Positions 31,429 through 40,000 of a stretch of DNA of 40,000 bases are shown here, piece by piece. How positions within the stretch are numbered: position 1 is the first letter of the stretch; each line of letters starts with the position of its first letter. Origin of the DNA: Balamuthia mandrillaris. Lineage: Eukaryota > Discosea > Longamoebia > Balamuthiidae. The position numbers and the translations under genes were made by a program. The stretch covers positions 1 through 40,000 of the forward strand of contig JAVKOQ010000233.1 in NCBI GenBank assembly GCA_031835245.1, given 5' to 3'. A model generated the notes under the pieces. That model ran no database searches. It was not told the origin of the DNA and worked only from the letters and a program-made list of their open reading frames with translations.

Positions 31429-32386
31429 GACGACCTGAATTTGCTGTTTGTTTCAAGGAATAGTATCATGACGACCCGAATGTTCTAATTCATGTCGTCG
31501 TAATTCAAAGGGAACCCCCTCCTCGGGGGCTCCAACAAAGGCGTGCATGTGACCTGCAGCTGCCTGCGTCCCTTGGATCCCACCCTCCCCGCCTGGGGCT
31601 TCCGTTGGTGTGTGTGGTTGCACTACCGGTATCCTTGAGTGGGTTGCATCAACTGCGATTCAGGCTGAGGGAACGTACTTTCACGATAGAAGGGACTGAG
31701 GTTGAAGGAATAAGGAAGACACAAGCTCGCACTGTTGAAGGTGCTCTTCCTCCCCTCCCCTCCCTCTCCACATGCCACATGACTATTCCAGCCTGTCGCA
31801 TCAGGTTGATATCGAGCACGGGGAGTAGGCGTCCGTTCAGCAAATGCTGAATAACGTAGCTCTACCGCCCTCCTGTCCCAGGTGATGTCAGTTTATGTTT
31901 GTTCGCCCTCCTCATTCTCTCTCAGGTGGACAAAAGAAAAGACGTTGTTTGTGCTTGCTAACAGTTTATCTCGCTCTGCAAGGCGGAGGAGGGTTGGCCT
32001 CTCCCCTGTTGCCATGGGCTGTCCTGGAAGAAATGAGCCCAGCCTCTCTCTCTGCTCCTGTTGGGCACCCATGGGTTATGGCGATGGTCGGAATGGATCG
32101 TTGGGATTTTTATGTGTCTGGCAGCCACGTCCCAGCCTCCCTCACGCAACCCCACCAAAACACCCAACACCAACAACAAGCAGGACGGTGGTCTGTTTCC
32201 TTGCAGGCCTGACCTTTTCCTTCCTTTCCGTCGCCACATAGACCTTTTCCTGCTCTAGATAGGAGGACAAAAGAAGAAGAAAAAGAAAAGGAAAAGGAAA
32301 ATAAAAAAAAAGAACTCTTCTTCTTCCTCATAACACCAACCCGCTCTCTCTCTAATTTTTTTTCAGAGCTTCTGAACATACGGGAG
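31429..32386. promoter_or_regulatory. Divergent intergenic region between Rrg7-like and NT5DC genes
   Basis: About 960 bp between two diverging start codons, so it likely contains both promoters. No ORF in it is convincing. A T-rich tract ending in CAG (32354-32365) lies just before the NT5DC start and may close a 5'-UTR intron. A CCCCC-loop-GGGGG hairpin lies near 31516-31530. The motif ATGACGACCYGAAT occurs twice near 31426-31480, with a partial inverted copy nearby. None is assignable to a factor. Confidence 0.35.
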
Positions 32387-34206
32387 ATGAGGAGCGCTCC
32401 TTCGTCTGTACGGTCGTCGCTCCTTGCATCTTCGCTCTTGCGCCAGGCCGTCTCTCCGCGTCGCGCATCCCGAGCCGCTCTTGCTTCCTCGTTTCCTGCA
32501 ACAGCTGCTTGTGCTCGTGGCTACTCCTCTTCGCCTGCCTCAAGACAGCAACCAAGCACCAAATGGCGGGCCAACACGGCAGAGTTGTTGCGCTCGCTGC
32601 GCCAGCTCCGGGAGGCTGAGGCGTCGCCTCTGCCCAAGAAAGTTGCCGATGCTGTTCTCGAGTTCGAGGTATAATGCTTTCCTCGTTATTCTTAGCTTCC
32701 TCGTCCGGAGGAACTCTTCTTCCTATCCGTTTCTTCTTCTCTGACTCACAAAACCGTTTTAAAAAATCAGAACTCCATAGAGGCACATAAAGCATTTGTA
32801 AAGAAGTTGCCAAAGGAGGACGCCTGCGCCATTTTCACCAACGGAGAGCTCAGGTCCTCCCTCTCTCTTCTGCTCGTCTTGTTGCCCCTCTACGTTCTTT
32901 GTTCTTGCTTCTCTCTCTTCCCTCTTCTCTCTTCTCTCTTCTCTCTTCTCTTCTCTCTCTTCTCTCTTCTCTCTCTTCTCTCTCCTCTCTCCTCTCTCTT
33001 CTCTCTCTTCTCTCTCTTCTCTCTTCTCTCTCTGCTCTTCTCTCTTCTCTCTTCTCTCTCTGCTCTCTTCTCTCTTCTCTCTGCTCTCTCTCCCTCCCTG
33101 CTGTTTCCCTTCGCTGCTTCTCTATTCTGTCTCTCGTTCTCCCTTCTCCTTCATTCTTGCACTCAGTTCTTCACTCTTGGTTCTTACGTTCATAACATTG
33201 GGACAGACTGGATTCATTGGATGTGATAGGCTTTGACTATGACTACACGCTAGTGCATTACAAGGAACAACTTCAGAACTTCATCTACCAAAGCGTATTG
33301 GCGTACATGCTACAGGCTCTCAAGTTTGCCTTCCCCGCTCAATACTTGCTGAAGTTGAACTGTACTCACTTAACTTTTGTGTACTTTTGGGTTGAAGGTA
33401 TCCCTCTGAGTTGCGGCAGCTTCGTTATGACCCCACTTTTGCTATAAGAGCATGTTCTCACTCTCGTTTCTTTCCATCCTATTCTCTGCACTCTCTCCCT
33501 CATTTAATTTTTCTTCTCTCGTTATAGTCCTCGTCTTCTGACTTTAAACTTTATGGCTTATCAACAGGGACTACAATTTGACATCAGAAGGGGTAACATC
33601 ATAAAGATGGATTATCTCAATCTTTTACAAGCAGACGCTGTGTTTTGTGGCCGCAAACCCATGAGTACTAAGGAACTTCACGAAGCTTATCCTGGTATGA
33701 TGGTATGTTGTTTCTCTTTTGTGTTGTCTTTGCTCTATTCACCTTTCGAATTCTTCCTTCCTGCTTCCTTCTTTCTGCCTTCAATTCCTTACTCGGATTG
33801 GTGAATAATATCAAGTTACCAAGGAACTACCACGACGAAAACGTGAGAAGCATGAACGACATCTTTGCACTTCCTGAAACATGTTAGACCTAACCTCTGT
33901 TAATCTTATGCATTATTTTGTCTTATTGCTCACTCTGGCTCTGTTGCAGGCTTAGTGGCAGATATCATTCAATTCTTGAAGGACCAGGACATAAGCTTCG
34001 ATCCGACCTACGTCTATGAAGACATGATGAAAGGGGTCCATTTTGTGCACAGCTCTGGTCTCTTGCATAACGAAATCATGAACAATCTTCCATTGTACAT
34101 TGATAGATCACAAAGCCAAGCCCTTCTTGAATTCTTGCTTAAACTAAAGTTTTCCGACAAAACGGTTTGCTTTTCCTATTTCTCTCACTCTCTCTGTCCT
34201 CTGCTA

Positions 34207-34242
<36 letters not shown>

Positions 34243-35569
34243 GCTCTCTCTCTCGCGTCTAAGAACCTTAGTTTTGATTCATTTTCTGCCAGTTTTATTT
34301 GAACAATACTAACGTTTCTGTTTCAATCTGCTTCAAGACATTCCTTGCCACAAATAGCAGCTTTGAGTTTGTGGACAAAGGAATGGAGTTTATGTTAGAC
34401 AAAACAAAATTTCCAGAAGGAGTAACAAAGTGGACTGACCTGTTTGACATCGTATTAACATCCTGCAACAAACCAGACTTTTTCACCAAGAACCGTCCTT
34501 TTCGTGTGTTTGATCCTCAAAGCAGAAGCGTACGGTGGGAAAGGGCTCATCCTAGCCTTGAACCAGGCCAGATCTATGTTGAAGGGAGTCTTCAGGTATT
34601 GTAATACACAGACTCTTTCCTTTCGTTATCTTGTGCCTTTCTCTCTATCTCTCTAAACTTCCGTTCTTTGAAAACATTTATGAAAACGAAGCATTTGATG
34701 GGAATGACGGGATGGGTGGGCGACCGCGTTCTCTACTTTGGAGACCACATTTTCAACGACCTCAAAGAACCCAGCAGAGCTCTTGGTTGGAAGACTGGCG
34801 TTATCATCGAGGAACTGGAACATGAGGTAGAAATACAGAACGACCCTAAATACAGAGCACTCGTTGCTGAACTGATTGAAGTAGACAAGTTGACGAGAGT
34901 GTGTATGTTCTTTGGCGATCACGCCAGCAGTTCCATCTCCTCTCTTCTCAAAGATTACAGAGCGAAACTGGGCGGTGGTTAGTATTCTATTGTTCTTGTT
35001 CTTCTTCTTGTTCTTGTTCTTCTTCTTGTTCTTGTTCTTCTTCTTCTTCTTCTTCTTCTTCTTCTTCTTCTTCTTCTTCTTCTTCTTCTTCTTCTTCTTC
35101 TTCGTCTGCTTCTCCTCTTCCTCTTCCTCTTCCTTTTCCTCCTCCTCTTTTTGTGCTTTTTTTAAATTATTCTCCGGTTTGCTATATTGTAGATTTGAAG
35201 GAACTGTGTCACCCAAACTTTGGGAGTGCTTTCAGAACTCACAGAAATGGTACATTCCAATTTTGTTAGCCATGACAATTTTATAGTAGTCTGACGTTCT
35301 CTTTATAGCAACGTTATTCGCATTTCAGCTTCAGCGCTATGCAAACATCTATACTTCCAAGATTCAAAACTTCCTGGAATATCCGATGCATTATAGCTGG
35401 TATCCTGACAGGTCATTAGCTCTATCCCCAATGCTTCTCTATCTCCGCTCTTTAGTTTTGCTTGCTCATTCTGGTAAAACAATTCTTTCTTTATAATAGA
35501 CTCTTTTTGCCGCATGAAGCAAAGATACCATCCAGCCATCTTTGGCGGGTGTTACCTGCTTGTCACTAA
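32387..35569 (+). CDS. NT5DC-type HAD-family 5'-nucleotidase-like protein, mitochondrial
   Basis: Exons 32387-32668, 32771-32853, 33207-33347, 33398-33449, 33568-33702, 33816-33882, 33950-34164, 34338-34595, 34692-34974, 35193-35249, 35309-35411, 35500-35569 sum to 581 residues. The first 50 residues are Arg/Ser/Ala-rich without acids, a typical mitochondrial presequence. HAD motif I reads GFDYDYTLVH with the nucleophile Asp, FLATNSSFEF is motif II, and the GWVGDRVLYFGDHIFNDL region is motif IV. GLQFDIRRGNIIKMD, PFR and the C-terminal FGSAFRT then QRYANIY match the NT5DC2/NT5DC3 branch. The end of exon 33207 is uncertain, since only a GC donor keeps the frame. A second GC donor at 33450 is well supported. 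A possible 5'-UTR acceptor lies near 32365. Confidence 0.85.
32915..33110. repeat. CTCTT-rich tract in NT5DC intron 2
   Basis: About 200 bp of TCTCTTC-type repeats lie in intron 32854-33206. A similar CT tract (34204-34256) and a near-perfect (TTC)n array (35038-35103) occupy later introns of the same gene. Confidence 0.9.
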
Positions 35570-35998
35570 CACCATCCTTTCGCTCCGAAAACGAAGGAAA
35601 CAAATAAGAGGAAGAGATAAATGTAAACCCAAAAAAATTCTTTTACGCAGAATCCACCGTGACGACGCGAAACAGAATGATGTACTTATCGTCGACAATT
35701 AATTTTTCTCGACGATAATTAATGAATTGAAATAAACCAAAAAAAAATGGGAACGAAAAGTTAAAACAAATAAAAATAAAACCAAACGCCGAAAAGTAGG
35801 AGGAAAGGGGAAAGGCAACAACGAGGCCTCTAGAGGAGCAAAAGGTACAACAACAAAAAAAAAAAAGAGATTCCTTCTTCTCCCGTCTGTCTCCTCAGAA
35901 CTCCTTCCCCTTTTTACTACTGTCGTACGACTTTAAATAATCACAATATTTTATTTTGCTGCTGACCTTAATTTATTTATTCAACTAAATCAACAAAG
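35570..35998. other. AT-rich intergenic region upstream of the FAS1 gene
   Basis: About 430 bp, A-rich, with several AATAAA-like strings that may serve the NT5DC 3' end, and a TATTTTA-like AT stretch before the FAS1 start. No gene seen. Confidence 0.4.
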
Positions 35999-37945
35999 AT
36001 GTCTTGCAACTGGTTCACACGGAGCGGCCTCGGTGACGCGCGGTTTATGCTCGTTCTGGTGGCTTTTACGCTTTGCCTGGCCTCAGTCAGCCTCGCCCAA
36101 ACCGGAAACATTGGCGAAGTCCTCAAAGCCAACAACGGAACGACCTTTTACAACCTTATGGTCAGCGCCAAGCTTGGCGACATCCTCAACTCCACCACTA
36201 AGACCTACACCGTTTTTGCCCCCAATGATGCCGCTCTCAAAGGTACCGCTACCCTTTTACTCCTCTCGAATTTTCTTCATCGAGCTGGCAGCTTTTTTAA
36301 ACAATTTTGATTTCGATTCTTCTCTCTTTCTTTCTCTCTTTACTCTCCTCTCCATCCTCTCTCACTCTCTCCTCTTCCCGCTCTCTTTTGCGGAGAAAAT
36401 CTGATCTTCTGGTTTCCAAACCACAACTATAAATTTTGTGGCAGGCTTTTCAAGCAAAACAAAGGGCTTGGCCGACATCCTTTTGTACCACATTGTGGAG
36501 GGCCAGACCATCATGTCCGGAAGCTTGACGCAGGGGCTTACCATTCCTTCACTTCGCAACCTGACGGGCACCACTCCCGACGGCAAGGCCTCCACCTCCT
36601 CCCAACGTCTCGCCGTGAAGCTGGTCAACCAGTCTATCTTCCTGGAGGAGGACGATACGGCGGCTGCCATGTTCACCACCACTCCTGATCTCTCCCAAGT
36701 GGTAGCGGCTGACAAAGTCGCTTCAAACGGAGTCGTTCACATGATGAGCAAGCTCCTGAAGGCTCCCTCCAAGACTGTCTTTGATGCTTTCGGCATGAAG
36801 GAAAACGCACAGAACTTTAGCAAAATAATTGCTGTGTCCAAGAATGCCAAGTTGGACGTGCAATTCACCAAGAATATCACCAGCATTTTCGCTCCCACTG
36901 ATGCTGCTTTTGCTGCGCTCCATCCTGCTTGGTCTGGTTATTTGCAAGTGCACGCTGGTGCCGCTGCCGCCAAATATGTTCTCGGGTAGGCTCCGATTCT
37001 TTTGCCTTACTTCGCTTCAAAAATTCACAGCACTGCTGATGCTCTTTCTCTCTCTCCTTGCAGCAACCATTACACCCAAAACATAGTTTACATTGGTGAA
37101 ACTGCCGCTGGTTCACAGACCATAACCATGGCCAACGAACGGACTGCCACTTTAACCGTAGCCAAAGAGTACATGCCCACCCTTTGTTACTACTCTGTCC
37201 CTTGTCCTAACATTTTTTCTGTCTCTGTAGCGCCACCTCCGTCAAAGCAACACTCACTGCCGATGGCATAACAGCCAACGTTATCGCTGACGACGTTCTC
37301 GCTCTCAACGGTGTGGTTCAACCCATCGATCAGGTGATTCTTCCTGGCAACCTGACTTTAGACATGGTGCAACTCGTGCAGGGCTACAACGCCACTGTCT
37401 TTGTGGGCCGCCTGAACAACACCCATCTCCTCCCCAATGCCACCTGGAACCCCTTCCCTACTATCTTTGCTCCCTCCAACGATGCTTTCGCCAAGGTGGA
37501 CTACACTTGGGACCACGCCAGTCAGGCTGAGAGAACCGACTACCTCTCCTGCCATCTCACTGCCACCAACCTGCCTGAGCTGGTGAACGGCACCTCCTTC
37601 TTGGCCTACAACGGAAAGGTTGTCCTCATCAGCCAAGTCAACAACTCGCATGGCGTCATCGAGACCTATCTCAAGGTTAACGGCAGCAGCGTGAGCGCCA
37701 AGGTCCTCTCTGTCTCTCCCACTCGCTTGACCGCCACTCCGGGCCAAGTCTATTATGTGGATCGCGTGTTGAACGTTCCTGTCACCGGTCCTCCTCTCAC
37801 CAAACAACAGATCGGCTGGATTGTGGTTGGTGGCATCGGTTTCCTCGTCCTCGTCATCTCTGGCAGCTTCATTGGAGTGCAGCTTTACAGGAAGCGCAAG
37901 GGACGTTCCGGATACACCACCATCAACGAGGATACCCTGGCCTAA
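35999..37945 (+). CDS. FAS1 (fasciclin) domain membrane protein
   Basis: Exons 35999-36242, 36445-36985, 37064-37168 and 37231-37945 give 534 residues with matching phases. An N-terminal signal peptide is clear (hydrophobic core LVLVAFTLCLASVSLA). Three FAS1-like repeats follow, each with the family's FAPxDAAF-type box: VFAPNDAALK, IFAPTDAAFAAL and IFAPSNDAFAKV. The first also keeps the second box as ILLYHIVEG. Many N-x-S/T sites suggest N-glycosylation. Near the C-terminus is one membrane helix (IGWIVVGGIGFLVLVIS) and a short tail with RKRKGRSGY and an acidic end, so this is a type I surface protein rather than GPI-anchored. FAS1 proteins commonly mediate adhesion; the ligand here is unknown. 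Coding sequence is GC-richer than its flanks, suggesting high expression. Confidence 0.88.
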
Positions 37946-38047
37946 TCTCTCTTTTTGTTGTGTGCTTCCCTGTTCCTCCTTTTTGCTCTCTTTCTCTCTC
38001 TCTTAACAAAACTACACTATTTTTTTATTTAATTTTCTCTAAGTTTC

Positions 38048-39237
38048 TCACAAAGAATTTAAATCAGAAAAAGTTGGAGCAGAAGAAGAATGAGAGGAGG
38101 AAGGGGTGGAAGTCTTCATGCCTTCCCGCCCCATCTTTTTTTGCGGCACGTTTTCCTGCAGTTCTTGAAGTTTTTGAAAGTCCGTTGCAAACTTGCGGGT
38201 CATCGACCACCGAGTGCTTTCCGGTGAGTTGGACGCTGCAGCTGGCGAAGATGATTTGTGAGAACGGTGATGGTGATGATAGTCTTTTCGCAATTTCTTT
38301 CCATCCGTACTGCGGAGGTGGTGTTCCACCTCACGGTGATGTTCCGCCAACGTGCCACCGATCGGCTCTCCTTCGTCACCACTATCCACACCTCTCTTTG
38401 CGACATCATCGATCACCCAGTCCCCTTGTAACAGCTCCATCACAGCGCCTCTATCTTCGCTGCTAAGTTTCCACGATTCTGCCATCGCCAAATGGTTGCT
38501 GTTTGTGTTGTTGTCGTTACTGTTGTCAGAGGATGTTGATTTTTTAACTTTGGTTGTGGTCCGACGATTCATCGGTTGCACCGTCTGAAGTTTCCCGCTC
38601 AACAAACTTTTTGTTCTTCGCTTTCCACTGTCTGTAGCACCACTTTCCGTTGGTGTTGTTGCCGTCGCGTCCTTGTCTTTGTTGTTAGAGATGCTGTTGT
38701 GTACAGAAGGGCCGCTCGTCGTCGGTGGGGTGGAATCCACAACGACAACGAGGGGCCGCCGCGGTGACTGTGGTTCCTTTTTGTTCTTTTCAAAGACAGA
38801 AGCAGAAGTGGATGAGGTAAAAGAAGAAGCTGAAGAAGTATTTGTAGCTGAAGAAGTAGTACTAGCAGAGGGAGTTGTGGAGGATGTTGAGGCAGAAGCG
38901 GAAGGAGTCGAAGAGGATGAAGAAGGTAAAGTAGAAGAGGAAGTGTTAATGGTACTTTGAGTGGCATCGGCATCTTGCGGTGTATTGCTGCTACTGTTGC
39001 TTTCTTGTTCTATTTCTCCCATTGACAACATTGCTAACGCTTTTTGCAGCTCAACACCAGGAGAAATTCGGCGGCTGCGCCGTCGCTCTCTCTTAATCTG
39101 TTTGATGGATTTGGTGGGTGCTTCTGCTTGTTCTTCCCATGCAAAGGCTAAATTAGACGCTGCCGTCACTGCTTGCCCCACTCTTATGGTTGCGTTCATC
39201 GAATACGCCTATTTGTACAATAAAATTAAAAAAAGGG

Positions 39238-39268
<31 letters not shown>

Positions 39269-39598
39269 CATTGACAAAAGAAAGATAAGAGATAAGAAAG
39301 ATTTGAAAGAAGAAGGAAAGAAATAAAGAAACCTTTGGCTTGGTGCCTGCTTCTTCGATGACGACGACAGATTGATGAGAGCCATCACCAGGAGGAGCGC
39401 TCTGGCGATGATTAGACGGCGGCGAAGAGGGCGTAACGCTGTACGCAAACTCTCTGGACAGACGGTAGCCCCTCTTTCCGTTTGACTTTTTCCTCGGTGT
39501 AATTTGTTGCTGTGGTTGTTTCTTTTTAAAATTTCATAAGTGAAAGGAACTATAAATAATGGAAATACGAACGAAGATACGAGAAGAAAGCAAGGATC

Positions 39599-39636
<38 letters not shown>

Positions 39637-40000
39637 AAGGAGACGAGAAACGCACATCTTTCTCCTTGGCAACAAACTTGAAAATAGTTTTATCCGAATC
39701 CAGCTTCGTGTTTTTGGTGAGCTGCGTGATTGCTCCCTGCACCAAAAGTTTTCTGCAAATGGAAATAGCCTCCGCGCGAGAGGACAGAGCCAAACGTCCC
39801 ACCAACCAATCTACGAGATCAGAGCCGGTGAAGGAAACATGTCGTCGCATCAATCCCACTTTGCGTTTCTTGGCAGGTACACCGAATATCTTGCTCTTCA
39901 TCTCATCTAACAATTGCTTGGTTTGTTCTTTGCTGAGCTCATAGTCGACTGTGATGAGTTCCTCTTCGTCATCGCCGTCATCTTTGTTGTTATTGTTGTT
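38048..40000 (-). CDS. DEP-domain protein, 3' part (runs off the right edge)
   Basis: Three exons in transcript order: 40000(beyond)-39656, 39509-39333, 39208-38048, all joining in phase 0; about 560 residues visible. The first visible exon encodes an acidic stretch and then a DEP domain: VGLMRRHVSFTGSDLVDWLV, then SRAEAISICRKLL and FKFVAKEKD. DEP domains anchor signalling proteins to membranes or receptors. The rest is Ser/Thr/Glu-rich, low in predicted order, with basic patches (IKRERRRSRR). No catalytic domain is visible, but one could lie in the missing N-terminal part. The gene ends 102 bp from the convergent FAS1 gene. A GA microsatellite lies in each visible intron (39238-39264; 39601-39636). 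Confidence 0.75.

Noticed and set aside
31510-31620. Possible tRNA-like fold around a CCCCC/GGGGG hairpin
   Set aside because: No anticodon arm or T-loop GGTTC-type motif at suitable spacing on either strand.
34653-35216. Minus-strand Lys-rich frame
   Set aside because: Antisense of the (TTC)n intron and the NT5DC exon.

Overview
The window is eukaryotic nuclear DNA. Most genes are cut by short GT-AG introns of about 50-450 bp, coding strands alternate, and microsatellites run through introns, intergenic DNA and exons alike (TTTG, AACC, GAAA, GGAA, TTC, CT/GA). The gene set suggests a free-living amoeboid protist: a plant-like PLS-class PPR protein, a microsomal P450, LicD, FAS1, DEP, a carnitine-pathway dioxygenase and an Rrg7-like nuclease. 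An acanthamoebid or Balamuthia-like amoebozoan would fit, but that is inference. I joined exons by hand, requiring consistent codon phase at each junction.

Layout. 122-10595 (+) is best read as one very large spliced gene of about 2,539 codons. It has an unrecognised N-terminal half, long low-complexity linkers, a tyrosine-recombinase-like domain and a SANT/Myb-like C-terminus. Its last two exons and 3' flank (9140-10716) are duplicated at 13277-14806 as a decayed copy rich in CpG-to-TpG/CpA changes. Between the copies is a minus-strand CACTA/Tnp2-type transposase remnant (about 10.88-13.2 kb). 14.8-16.2 kb has nothing I recognise. 16225-19542 (+) is a PPR gene with nine near-identical repeats and an out-of-frame E-motif remnant. 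On the minus strand follow a small dual-specificity phosphatase fused to a UBA domain and, just upstream of it, a broken PARG-like macrodomain gene.

23.0-40.0 kb is compact. It holds a ten-exon cytochrome P450 (+), a decayed F-box-like fragment (+), a small unknown gene (-), a LicD-like membrane protein (+), a gamma-butyrobetaine/trimethyllysine dioxygenase (-), an Rrg7-like PD-(D/E)XK nuclease (-), an NT5DC-type HAD nucleotidase (+), a FAS1 membrane protein (+), and the 3' part of a DEP-domain gene (-) that runs off the right edge. Four products (PPR, dioxygenase, Rrg7-like, NT5DC) have basic or Arg/Ser-rich N-termini that suggest mitochondria. I see no operon-like coupling. Convergent pairs end 51 bp (LicD/dioxygenase) and 102 bp (FAS1/DEP) apart. 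I found no rRNA, tRNA or CRISPR.
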